Of a stretch of 41,358 nt of DNA, positions 10,277-21,947 are shown piece after piece. This DNA comes from Shewanella colwelliana ATCC 39565 (lineage in GTDB: Bacteria; Pseudomonadota; Gammaproteobacteria; Enterobacterales; Shewanellaceae), in NCBI RefSeq assembly GCF_000518705.1, contig NZ_JAEC01000037.1, forward strand, positions 1 through 41,358, read 5' to 3'. Position numbers and translations under genes: made by a program. How positions within the stretch are numbered: position 1 is the stretch's first letter; every line of letters begins with the position of its first letter. The notes under the pieces are model-generated. The model saw only the letters and a list, made by a program, of their open reading frames with translations. It did no database searches and was not told where the DNA came from.

Positions 10277-10292
10277 CGTGACTAAGCTCACC
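10277..10292 (-). promoter_or_regulatory. CRP-like site 1 upstream of frdC copy 2
   Basis: CGTGACTAAGCTCACC matches TGTGA-N6-TCACA at 4 of 5 bases in each half. It is 75 bases before the ATG at 10201. The stretch 10202-10546 between frdC copy 2 and prmA has no gene and holds this site, a second CRP-like site and presumably the two divergent promoters. Confidence 0.6.
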
Positions 10293-10308
10293 AAGGCCGA
10301 TGCAATCA

Positions 10309-10324
10309 TTTGACGGCGATCACA
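10309..10324 (-). promoter_or_regulatory. CRP-like site 2 upstream of frdC copy 2
   Basis: TTTGACGGCGATCACA matches the CRP consensus at 4 of 5 bases in the left half and all 5 in the right half, 11 of 16 overall against TGTGATCTAGATCACA. Its centre is 32 bases from that of the first site, about three helical turns, so two CRP dimers could sit on the same face of the DNA. Confidence 0.55.
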
Positions 10325-10546
10325 AACAATTGCCAAAATACAAACATAGGTAAAACCATTTAACCAATAAATTTCAATAATTTAAACAGCCATTTCAAAC
10401 AATACAATCTTTACAGATTTATGGTATTAACCGTTTGAAACTTCATATTTTCTGCTGTGATGACAAATTACCATTACAGAACACTCGGCCTTTAACCACT
10501 GCATGGTTTACAATAACGCCATTATTGACTCAAGAGAGAAGATCCC

Positions 10547-11428
10547 ATGGCTTGGATCCAGTTAAAAATTGATACCGACAACCAACATGCCGACCTATTA
10601 AGCGACATGCTCATGGCTTTTGGTGCACTGTCGATCACCTATGAAGATGGCAAAGACACCCCAATCTATGAGCCAAACTTGGGCGAAACTCCACTTTGGA
10701 GTCATACCGTTTTGACCGCGTTATTTGAAGCCGATTACGATCTCAATCCAATCGTAGAGATGTTGAAACTTCAACCTTACCTTGGCGAGACATTCAGCCA
10801 CAAAATTGAGCAGGTCGAAGATAAAGATTGGGAACGCGAGTGGATGGACAACTTCCATCCAATACAATTTGGCCGTCGCTTATGGATCTGCCCAAGCTGG
10901 CGTGAAGTCCCTGACCCACAAGCCGTCAATGTGATGCTCGACCCAGGTCTTGCCTTTGGTACCGGTACACACCCGACTACGGCATTATGTCTTGAATGGC
11001 TCGACAGCTTAGACTTAGCGGATAAAGAGGTTATCGATTTCGGTTGCGGTTCAGGTATTCTCGCTGTCGCAGCACTGAAACTAGGCGCCTCTAAAGTCAC
11101 AGGTATCGATATCGACTACCAAGCGATTGATGCTTCTAAAGCCAATGCAGAGCGCAATGATGTTGCCGATAAGCTAGCTCTCTTCTTGCCAGAAGATCAG
11201 CCACAAGACCTCAAAGCCGAAGTCCTCGTCGCCAATATTTTAGCTGGTCCTTTACGAGAATTAGCCCCACTGATCGCCGAAAAAGTACAACCAGGCGGTT
11301 TGCTCGCGCTATCAGGCCTACTTAAAGAGCAAGCCGAGGAGATCTGTGAGCATTATACACAGTGGTTCGTCATGGATGAACCTGCTCACAAAGAGGATTG
11401 GAGCCGCTTGACAGGCACCCGTAAATAG
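10547..11428 (+). CDS. prmA: Ribosomal protein L11 lysine methyltransferase
   Basis: A 293-residue PrmA, the same length as in E. coli. An N-terminal substrate-recognition domain (about residues 1-55) precedes the methyltransferase domain, whose S-adenosylmethionine motif is [20 protein letters not shown]. The conserved GTGTHPTT and [12 protein letters not shown] segments are present. It trimethylates the N-terminus and lysines of ribosomal protein L11. The ATG at 10547 follows AGAGAGAAG with normal spacing. It is divergent from frdC copy 2 and upstream of dusB-fis, its usual neighbours. Confidence 0.97.
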   Translation: MAWIQLKIDTDNQHADLLSDMLMAFGALSITYEDGKDTPIYEPNLGETPLWSHTVLTALFEADYDLNPIVEMLKLQPYLGETFSHKIEQVEDKDWEREWMDNFHPIQFGRRLWICPSWREVPDPQAVNVMLDPGLAFGTGTHPTTALCLEWLDSLDLADKEVIDFGCGSGILAVAALKLGASKVTGIDIDYQAIDASKANAERNDVADKLALFLPEDQPQDLKAEVLVANILAGPLRELAPLIAEKVQPGGLLALSGLLKEQAEEICEHYTQWFVMDEPAHKEDWSRLTGTRK

Positions 11429-11438
11429 CGGTAAAAGC

Positions 11439-11458
11439 CAGCGGCTGTAAGGCCGCTG
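11439..11458 (+). terminator. Hairpin after prmA, weak terminator
   Basis: CAGCGGC and GCCGCTG form a 7-bp stem around a 6-base loop, starting 10 bases after the prmA stop. Only TTTACTT follows, so termination may be partial. It separates prmA from the dusB-fis promoter region. Confidence 0.5.
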
Positions 11459-11517
11459 TTTACTTCTCACCAAGCAAAAGTCAAGTAAAAAAGTTGCTCT
11501 CAGGTCATTTATTGACC

Positions 11518-11552
11518 TTTTCACAGGCTTGAAAAAGGCGTACTATAGCGCC
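11518..11552 (+). promoter_or_regulatory. Candidate dusB-fis promoter with GC-rich discriminator
   Basis: A possible -35 TTTTCA at 11518-11523 is followed after 17 bases by a -10 TACTAT at 11541-11546, then by a G/C-rich stretch GCGCCCC. In E. coli the dusB-fis operon starts upstream of dusB and has a GC-rich discriminator that makes it sensitive to ppGpp. The -35 match is weak. A small hairpin (AGGTCA at 11502-11507, TGACCT at 11513-11518) lies just upstream. Confidence 0.45.
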
Positions 11553-11579
11553 CCTTTGAAGCGCAAGGTGTAATGATAA

Positions 11580-12871
<1,292 letters not shown>

Positions 12872-12897
12872 GAAGCAATTCTTAACATGTTGTATTG

Positions 12898-12930
12898 AAA
12901 CGGGCTTTCCAGCAATGGAAAGCCCGTTTT
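12898..12930 (+). terminator. Intrinsic terminator after fis
   Basis: An 11-bp stem ACGGGCTTTCC / GGAAAGCCCGT with a 6-base loop is followed by TTT. It lies about 27 bases after the fis stop. Core chromosomal order ends here and the acquired module begins about 140 bases further on. Confidence 0.92.
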
Positions 12931-13065
12931 GCTATGCGTGCTACACACGGAAAAATATGAAGAACTGACATCCCTCTAACCAATGTAAAACTAAAAGTAG
13001 CGGCTAACTAACTGAAAGGGTTAAACGATGACTATCATTCCACTCAAGTTGCTCATATGCTAAAA

Positions 13066-13263
13066 CAAACTACCAAGCCTTCTCGCTCTCTACTACAATC
13101 TCTCCCTGTATCTCATCAAGCCACTTATCAAGCGCTACCTTTTTCTCATTAATATAGTGGCTGCGGTTGTAGATCCCTGCAACACCTGAGACAGAGTGAC
13201 CTAATAGGTGCTCTACAACATGAGGTGGAATACCTAAGTCATTAAGTCGAGTCGCGAGGGTTC
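13066..13263. repeat. 198-bp direct repeat, left copy
   Basis: This stretch recurs in the same orientation at 16669-16866. I count 21 mismatches in 198 bases by hand, about 89% identity, without gaps. Both copies are the 3' end of a P4-like integrase gene on the minus strand. Similarity stops sharply on one side, at AGGGTTC. The repeats bound the ATPase-hipBA module. Confidence 0.85.
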
Positions 13264-13384
13264 TCCTTAAATCGTGCAAGGTCCACTTCTTCTCGTGTTG
13301 TAGCTTTTCCCAGATCTTGCCGCCGTAAACGCTAACCGACTCAGGGCTCTTTAACTGCCCAAGCAGATAAGCTCTCCACGCAAC
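13070..13384 (-). pseudogene. Integrase remnant 1 (C-terminal part of a P4-like tyrosine recombinase)
   Basis: An open frame of about 104 codons reads like the C-terminal catalytic part of a P4-type integrase (AWRAYLLGQLKSPESVSVYG, WTLHDLRRTLATRLNDLG, HVVEHLLGHSVSGVAGIYNR). The second half of the catalytic set is visible: HxxR in HDLR, His in LLGH and the nucleophile Tyr in IYNR. The frame is closed upstream by a TAG at 13385-13387, and the N-terminal two thirds of the usual 400-residue enzyme are absent. It is therefore not functional. It marks the left boundary of the module. A related fragment lies at 16673-16866. Confidence 0.85.
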
Positions 13385-13439
13385 CTATCTTTACGCTTCA
13401 TAAAACCGTACTTATTCTCGCTAAAAAAATCACTGAAAC

Positions 13440-13463
13440 ACACTTTTATGCGCATAAAAGTGT
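13440..13463. promoter_or_regulatory. Perfect 24-bp palindrome, operator candidate 1
   Basis: The half-site is ACACTTTTATGC and the second half is its exact reverse complement. The centre is ATGCGCAT. It lies 60 bases before the ATG of the ATPase gene. Its centre is 32 bases from that of the second palindrome, about three turns of the helix. Not followed by a T-run, and symmetric with no loop, so it reads as a protein-binding site rather than a terminator. Confidence 0.7.
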
Positions 13464-13472
13464 AAAAACTTG

Positions 13473-13494
13473 CACTTTAATGCGCATTAAAGTG
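13473..13494. promoter_or_regulatory. Perfect 22-bp palindrome, operator candidate 2
   Basis: The half-site is CACTTTAATGC and the second half is its exact reverse complement. It differs from the first palindrome only at the A/T step next to the shared ATGCGCAT core. It ends 29 bases before the ATPase ATG, where it would cover or adjoin the promoter. Confidence 0.7.
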
Positions 13495-13523
13495 TAATAA
13501 GGATACGCTTTAATGTTGGAATA

Positions 13524-14852
13524 ATGGTCATGCAAAGGTTACTACTCGATAAACTACTACAGTGGAAAGGCAAGAGTGAGCGTAAACCCTTATTGATTGA
13601 TGGTGCTCGCCAAACAGGTAAAACTTATCTGCTGCAAACTCTGCTAGGCGAAACATTTGAACAGGTTTTACGCATTGATTTTCTTGAGTCGCCAGAGATG
13701 GCTGAAGCTTTTGCTGAATCACTTAACCCTAGCGACGTTATTTCAAATATTGAGTTACTAACTGGTGAGATTTTCAACCCAGAAACCCACTTGCTAATTT
13801 TAGATGAAATCGGCGAATGCCCTCGCGCCGTTACAGCGCTAAAATACTTTGCTGAAAAAGCACCGCATATGTTCGTTGCGGCTAGTGGCTCAAATATCGG
13901 CTTACTTAATACTTTCCCAGTGGGTAAAGTCGAGCAACATAACCTGCGACCACTGACCTTTCATGAGTTCTTAATCGCCTCTAATGAAGCACCACTGATT
14001 AAAGCGTTTGAAGCACAATCGCGTGCATCGGCCGCCCACACTAAACTTTTCGACAAACTCACCGACTACTATTTCACAGGTGGTATGCCTGAGGCCGTTA
14101 GCACTTGGTTTGCGATGGCTGACAAGAGTATTTTGAAACGTGTTGAAGCGGTGACAGATATCCAAGCCGATTTGATTTCGGGCTACCAAAGAGACTTTGG
14201 CAAGTACTCAGGCAAAGTTGATACAGGACTCATTGAGGCGGTATTTAACAGTGTGCCTTCTCAGTTATCTGCAGTAATAGACGAATCAGTAAAACGCTTT
14301 AAGTTTAAAGGCGTCCATGAACGGAAATCTCGTTATGGTGAATTAGAAAGTGCCATTACTTGGTTAGATAAATGTCGATTAGTATTGAAAAACTACCCTA
14401 TAGAGGGCGCACCTAAAAGTCCGTTAGCTGCCTATAAAAAAGACAACATGGTCAAACTGTTTATGTTTGATGTTGGCTTGCTTAACCATATGCTAGGCGT
14501 GAGCTACAAAGAGATTAAGCAGCAGGGCTATGAGTACAAGGGCTATGTGGCTGAAAACTTTGTGCAGCAGGAGTTTGCAGCCCAAGGTATCGACCCAACA
14601 TATTCATGGGGTGATGCCAGAGCTGAAATAGAGTTTATTATCGCTGATGATGAAGGCCGCATTGTCCCTATTGAGGTAAAAAGCGGTAAACGCACTAGAG
14701 CGAGGTCACTGGAGTCCTATATTGGCAAATGTCAGCCGCATAAAACGATTAAGCTAACAGGGACTCAGGGCTCACCAGCCACTGAGCAAGTTAACCTAGT
14801 CATCCCTCTTTATTTTGCAGAGTTTGCTGTTAATAAACACCTAAAGAGTTAA
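13524..14852 (+). CDS. ATP-binding protein with AAA and DUF4143 domains
   Basis: A 442-residue protein of a widespread family with an N-terminal AAA-type ATPase (Walker A DGARQTGKTYLLQ at about residues 26-38, Walker B-like HLLILDEIGECPRA) and a C-terminal DUF4143 domain. The C-terminus carries an EIEFIIADD...PIEVKSGK arrangement, like the Asp/Glu-x-Lys core of PD-(D/E)XK nucleases, so nuclease activity is possible. Biological role is not established for the family; members are common on islands and near mobile DNA. An ATG two codons later (13530) is an alternative start. It is convergent with hipA, with 18 bases between the stops. Two palindromes sit directly upstream. Confidence 0.85.
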   Translation: MVMQRLLLDKLLQWKGKSERKPLLIDGARQTGKTYLLQTLLGETFEQVLRIDFLESPEMAEAFAESLNPSDVISNIELLTGEIFNPETHLLILDEIGECPRAVTALKYFAEKAPHMFVAASGSNIGLLNTFPVGKVEQHNLRPLTFHEFLIASNEAPLIKAFEAQSRASAAHTKLFDKLTDYYFTGGMPEAVSTWFAMADKSILKRVEAVTDIQADLISGYQRDFGKYSGKVDTGLIEAVFNSVPSQLSAVIDESVKRFKFKGVHERKSRYGELESAITWLDKCRLVLKNYPIEGAPKSPLAAYKKDNMVKLFMFDVGLLNHMLGVSYKEIKQQGYEYKGYVAENFVQQEFAAQGIDPTYSWGDARAEIEFIIADDEGRIVPIEVKSGKRTRARSLESYIGKCQPHKTIKLTGTQGSPATEQVNLVIPLYFAEFAVNKHLKS

Positions 14853-14870
14853 AGGAGATCTCTAAACATA

Positions 14871-16187
14871 TCACTCAAAATCCTTCAATCGCTGCGACCG
14901 ATCCTTTAAGCCATCAAGAATCGACTCCCTAATATGTGATGGAAAGTCTTCTGGTAGCTGAGCTTTAACCCTGTCAATGACCTCATCGACTCTAGCTTCT
15001 ATTTCTATCAAGATGGCAGCCATGACATCAGTATCAAAACCAACAGCCTTTGCAGTTTGAATAAAATGCCTCGGAAAAATCTGTGCTATCGAATACTTCT
15101 TACCTTTACTGGCCTTAAGCCCCATAGCAAGCTTAGCATCTCGAATATTGAGCCCCTTACCACCTATCACTGGGTACATGGATATGATGTCGTAAAAGGG
15201 CGTTAACCGATAACCACCACCAGCATCAATAAATAACGAAAAGTTTTTAGCGTGACCATCTGTCGCGGCTAGCAACCAAAATAAGACCTGAGACTTCATA
15301 AAATCAAGCCTATCCTGATCTGCATTGGTAGAGCCCACTAGATAAGGCATGATCTGTTCAATACCGGGACCACCATGGCTTTCATATTTTTTAGCGAGCG
15401 GAACATTTAATGTCTGGCAAAAATCCTCTTGCGGTAAGCGCATAATCCATTGGCCATCACTTGATAACTTACGGTCAAACCTGTCTACTGCAAGTGCCTT
15501 TATATCGCCCACTTTGATTATTGAGCAATGTGGTACTGCTAAGCCAAACTCCCTGACTATCATCATGCAAAGGTATTCGTTTTCAACGCTATCAGACATA
15601 TCAATCCGATATGAATGGCTCTGTATATCACCAATAGGCAATTTAATAATATGCGTTGTGGGTGTTGCTTTTATAGGGAGTTTCCACTGGCCATCCAGAT
15701 TAAGTAAGGCTGTCTTTTCCTGCGCGCCCGCAATGGAGATCCGAAAATCATCTTCATCATTTAACATGCCCAATGGAATGTCTGACTGGTAACCTTTTAG
15801 TACCTTTTCCAATGCCTCATCAGATAAAGGTTTGGCTTCAATCTTTTTAACTTCAAAAGGCGCTTGCCCATGCGGTACTAGCTGCAATGCACCAACACTG
15901 TCTTGTCCAACTTTACTCAGTAGATCGAATGCTTGTGTCGATTGAGCATTGTGACGAGCAACAATCCGGTTTCTCACTTCAATATTGTCAGGTAATAGGT
16001 TATCAAAGAAGTTATACACTTCATCGCCTTTGTACACTTGCTTTCGAAGTGGCATAGATAAGGAGATTGGACGACTACCTTGTGTATCTAACCACTGCGG
16101 TGCGTACTCAAACAAGTGGGAACCTGTTGTCGACTTGGTGAGCTCCCCCACCAGATAGCCATTCATATAAATATCGAGTACAGCCAT
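14871..16187 (-). CDS. hipA: Serine/threonine kinase toxin HipA
   Basis: A 438-residue HipA kinase, close along its length to E. coli HipA by eye. The key residues are present with an offset of one: Ser151 in SIAGAQEKTA (autophosphorylated Ser150 in E. coli), Asp310 in ATDGHAKNFS (catalytic Asp309) and Asp333 in FYDIIS (Mg-binding Asp332). HipA phosphorylates glutamyl-tRNA synthetase, halting translation and causing persistence. I chose the ATG at 16185-16187, which overlaps the hipB stop by one base (TAATG) and follows the strong site GGAGGAG. The toxin appears intact. Lies between two integrase remnants, so it was probably acquired. Confidence 0.95.
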   Translation of the reverse strand: MAVLDIYMNGYLVGELTKSTTGSHLFEYAPQWLDTQGSRPISLSMPLRKQVYKGDEVYNFFDNLLPDNIEVRNRIVARHNAQSTQAFDLLSKVGQDSVGALQLVPHGQAPFEVKKIEAKPLSDEALEKVLKGYQSDIPLGMLNDEDDFRISIAGAQEKTALLNLDGQWKLPIKATPTTHIIKLPIGDIQSHSYRIDMSDSVENEYLCMMIVREFGLAVPHCSIIKVGDIKALAVDRFDRKLSSDGQWIMRLPQEDFCQTLNVPLAKKYESHGGPGIEQIMPYLVGSTNADQDRLDFMKSQVLFWLLAATDGHAKNFSLFIDAGGGYRLTPFYDIISMYPVIGGKGLNIRDAKLAMGLKASKGKKYSIAQIFPRHFIQTAKAVGFDTDVMAAILIEIEARVDEVIDRVKAQLPEDFPSHIRESILDGLKDRSQRLKDFE

Positions 16188-16492
16188 TACCACTCCTCCT
16201 TCCACTCTTGGTTTTGAGCAGTGGCTTGAGCTTGATGATCATCAAGAGGCTTATCTTTCACACTAGAATGGGCCAGCTCGGGATTTCTAACCTTGATATC
16301 TAACTCAAGATTAAGTGCAGATAAGATCTTAAACAGCGTTTCTAATTTCGTAGAGTCAGGGTTTTGCTCAAAGCTTGAGACTGTATCCTGACGAATACCA
16401 ACCTTATTGCCCACTTTGCTTTGCGACAGCTTCATGTTCAATCGCGCATCTTTTAAATACGCACTAAGCTGTTTTGAGTTTGTCACCTTCAT
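16187..16492 (-). CDS. hipB: Antitoxin and autorepressor HipB (XRE family)
   Basis: A 101-residue XRE-type helix-turn-helix protein (about residues 8-65: LSAYLKDARLNMKLSQSKVG, then RQDTVSSFEQNPDSTKLETL). It is the first gene of the hipBA operon. HipB binds HipA and represses the operon. The C-terminal tail of about 30 residues is polar and probably disordered, as is typical for the degradable tail of HipB. E. coli HipB is 88 residues. Four operator-like dyads lie directly upstream. Confidence 0.93.
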   Translation of the reverse strand: MKVTNSKQLSAYLKDARLNMKLSQSKVGNKVGIRQDTVSSFEQNPDSTKLETLFKILSALNLELDIKVRNPELAHSSVKDKPLDDHQAQATAQNQEWKEEW

Positions 16493-16527
16493 GATTGGCC
16501 CACCTATCCACTCGATCCCTCCCTAAC

Positions 16528-16650
16528 TTTACACGCCATAACAGGTAAATCAAGCTTTACACGCTAAAACAGGTAAAACAGGTAAAACAGGTAAAACCAA
16601 CTTTACCTGCTAGAGCCGTTAAAACTAATTTACGCGCTACAGCAGGTAAA
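16528..16650. promoter_or_regulatory. Four 22-bp dyad operators of hipBA
   Basis: Four imperfect palindromes of exactly 22 bp lie at 16528-16549, 16556-16577, 16602-16623 and 16629-16650. The ideal half-site is TTTACCTGC with a 4-base centre. The right halves ACAGGTAAA or GCAGGTAAA are the best conserved; copy 3 has CCGTTAAA instead. Copies 1-2 and 3-4 are spaced 28 and 27 bases apart. Between copies 2 and 3 the half-site ACAGGTAAA is repeated three times in tandem (16569-16595). E. coli hipBA also has four operators upstream, with the different sequence TATCC-N8-GGATA. HipB as the ligand is inferred from position. Confidence 0.75.
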
Positions 16651-16668
16651 AACAAAAAAGTGACAAGA

Positions 16669-16866
16669 CAAATTACAAAGCCTTCTCACTCTCCACAACA
16701 GCCTCACCCTGTATCTCATCGAGCCACTTATCAAGCGCTATCTTTTTCTCATTGATATAGTGACTACGGTTGTAGCTCCCTGCCACACCCGAGACTGAGT
16801 GGCCTAATAGGTGCTCTACAACATGAGGTGGAATACCTAAGTCGTTAAGCCGAGTCGCAAGGGTTC
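16669..16866. repeat. 198-bp direct repeat, right copy
   Basis: Partner of 13066-13263, same orientation, about 89% identical. Beyond 16866 the sequence no longer matches integrase and leads toward the aminopeptidase gene. Bases 16867-17154 (288 bp) hold no gene I can support. They contain an untypical 16-codon minus-strand reading frame (EVRWPSWNEWFFDKGL, stop near 16906) that could be a scrap of a mobile-element gene. Confidence 0.85.
16673..16866 (-). pseudogene. Integrase remnant 2 (last ~64 codons of a P4-like integrase)
   Basis: Reads TLATRLNDLGIPPHVVEHLL, then GHSVSGVAGSYNRSHY and a tail ending EKAL before TAA. The tyrosine in SYNR matches the catalytic tyrosine of the left copy. It is shorter than the left copy and begins abruptly at codon TLAT with unrelated sequence before it. 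Most differences from the left copy are at third codon positions, so the two come from integrases that diverged while functional rather than from a recent duplication. Confidence 0.85.
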
Positions 16867-17154
16867 GCTCAGCTTTTTTACTGTTAGCTTTAGGGACTGT
16901 CTATAGCCCTTTATCGAAAAACCATTCATTCCAAGAAGGCCAACGAACCTCCTAGTTTACGCCAGCTGCGATTTGGCCCGCTTCAGTTTCGGCTAACTTT
17001 CATTTTGTACACTTATGTGACACACGGTCGCGACATATAGCTCACGTGTTACTGATTGAACAAATTAAGACACTATATCCCTAACGCTATAGGTAGACAG
17101 CGTTCACTCACAATACAAACTAAAAATAAAATCCAGCGTCATCTAGAGACAATT

Positions 17155-18687
17155 ATGCCAACTAAAACAATACTTTTACCCTCAATATTAAGCCTTAGCC
17201 TACTGAATGTTTTTGCTGCCAATGCTGAAACCTTTAAGTTTGTCGACCAGCAACCTGAAACCGTCGACACCTTAGTCGTTTTCCAAACGGGCGAAACCAC
17301 TTCGCCACAATTAACACACCTTGATGAACTCTCTAAACAGCAGATAACTCAGGCCTTAGCACTGCAAGGTTTTACGGGTGAAGCCAAACAACTCGTTGAA
17401 GTGCTCATGCCACACGGTATTAACGCTAAGCGTTTACTTGTCGTCGGCGTGGGGAATGAACCACAACTTCAGCCAGGTGATATCAACAAGCTCGGAGCAG
17501 CTATCACCGCTCACTTTCAAAAAACAGATAATGAAAATATTCATCTACTCACAACAGACATAAGCAATGGGGTGAGTAATGCCAGCTTTGCCGCTGAACT
17601 CGCCCATGGTATTAATCTGCGTGCTTATCAATTCGACAAGTACCTCACTAAGAAAAAGCCTGCAGAAAAACACTACACAATCAGCGTAGCGAACCCCAGT
17701 GCCGCAACAGATAGATATCAGCAACTCGCCGCCATTGAGAAAGGGGTATTTTTAGCTCGAGACCTCACCTCGGAGGTCCCCAGTGCCATGACGCCTGTCG
17801 ATTTTGCCGACGCGGCCAAAGCACTCAAAAAACTAGGGGTAAAGATCACCATCTTAGCGCCCAAGCAGATTGAAAAATTAGGAATGGGGGCGCTGCATGC
17901 CGTTGGCCGTGGATCACATGAGGGAGCACGTTTAGTCATCGCCCACTGGCAAGGCAACAGTGATGCACCTATCGCCTTAGTCGGTAAAGGCATCACATTC
18001 GATTCTGGCGGCTACAACATCAAGGCGACAGGCGACTCTATATCACGGATGAAATCTGACATGGCGGGTGCCGCAGCGGTACTGGGCACCATAAAAGCTA
18101 TGGCTCTGCAGCAAGCTGATGTCAATGTCGTCGGCGTTATGGCGATGGCTGCCAACATGGTGTCAGATACCGCCTTTGCACCAGGAGATGTACTGATGAC
18201 GGCTGAGGGGCTCAGTGTCGAAGTACTCAATACCGACGCTGAAGGTCGACTCGTCCTTGCGGACGGTATGTGGTACGCGCGGACACACTACCAACCTAAG
18301 GTGATGGTGGATATTGCCACCTTAACGGGCTCAAAAGTACGCGCATTGGGCAAACGTTATACCGCAGTATTTAGTGACGATGACACCCTAGTCGATGAGC
18401 TAACCTTCTCTGGTCGCGCCGTCGATGAACAGCTATGGCGCTTACCTTTAGCCTACGAAGACCTATTAAAAAGTCCGATTGCCGACCTTAAAAATGCGGG
18501 ATATGGTGGGCCAGGCGCAACCACTGCGGCAGTGTTCTTAAAGCAATTTAGTGGCGATACAAAATGGGCACATCTCGATATTGCTGGCAGCGCGCTCGCT
18601 GCCAAAGATGAAGGTGTCACGCCCATAGGTGGCACTGGGCATGGGGTACGTCTATTAAGTCACTGGATCATGAATCAATCTCAGTAA
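17155..18687 (+). CDS. Leucyl aminopeptidase family (M17) protein with signal peptide
   Basis: A 510-residue M17 di-metal aminopeptidase. Metal ligands and catalytic residues lie in VGKGITFDSGGYNIK and NTDAEGRLVLADG, both intact. The N-terminal macro-like domain covers about residues 30-180. I chose the ATG at 17155 because it gives a signal peptide: MPTK, a hydrophobic core and an A-N-A cleavage site at residues 22-24. Classical PepA is cytoplasmic, so export to the periplasm is a real difference. An upstream in-frame start at 17056 would bury the signal. The PepA DNA-binding role in Xer recombination is not supported here. A terminator follows. Confidence 0.9.
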   Translation: MPTKTILLPSILSLSLLNVFAANAETFKFVDQQPETVDTLVVFQTGETTSPQLTHLDELSKQQITQALALQGFTGEAKQLVEVLMPHGINAKRLLVVGVGNEPQLQPGDINKLGAAITAHFQKTDNENIHLLTTDISNGVSNASFAAELAHGINLRAYQFDKYLTKKKPAEKHYTISVANPSAATDRYQQLAAIEKGVFLARDLTSEVPSAMTPVDFADAAKALKKLGVKITILAPKQIEKLGMGALHAVGRGSHEGARLVIAHWQGNSDAPIALVGKGITFDSGGYNIKATGDSISRMKSDMAGAAAVLGTIKAMALQQADVNVVGVMAMAANMVSDTAFAPGDVLMTAEGLSVEVLNTDAEGRLVLADGMWYARTHYQPKVMVDIATLTGSKVRALGKRYTAVFSDDDTLVDELTFSGRAVDEQLWRLPLAYEDLLKSPIADLKNAGYGGPGATTAAVFLKQFSGDTKWAHLDIAGSALAAKDEGVTPIGGTGHGVRLLSHWIMNQSQ

Positions 18688-18725
18688 GCTTTAGCTCATA
18701 GCGTCAGTAGTTACTAACACTCACA

Positions 18726-18751
18726 AAAAGCCCTGCATTGCAGGGCTTTTG
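18726..18751 (+). terminator. Intrinsic terminator after the aminopeptidase
   Basis: AAAAGCCCTGC and GCAGGGCTTTT form an 11-bp stem with a 3-base loop, ending in a T-run. It also faces the convergent czcA gene and is probably bidirectional. Confidence 0.9.
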
Positions 18752-18803
18752 TTAATCAAGCTATTTTGGCCTACACAGTTTCGCTCACCCTTGCTGGGTT
18801 CGC

Positions 18804-21947
<3,144 letters not shown>

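Noticed and set aside
16569..16595. Three tandem ACAGGTAAA units as a CRISPR-like array
   Set aside because: Units are 9 bp without spacers and match the half-sites of the hipBA dyads, so they are operator DNA or slippage, not CRISPR.
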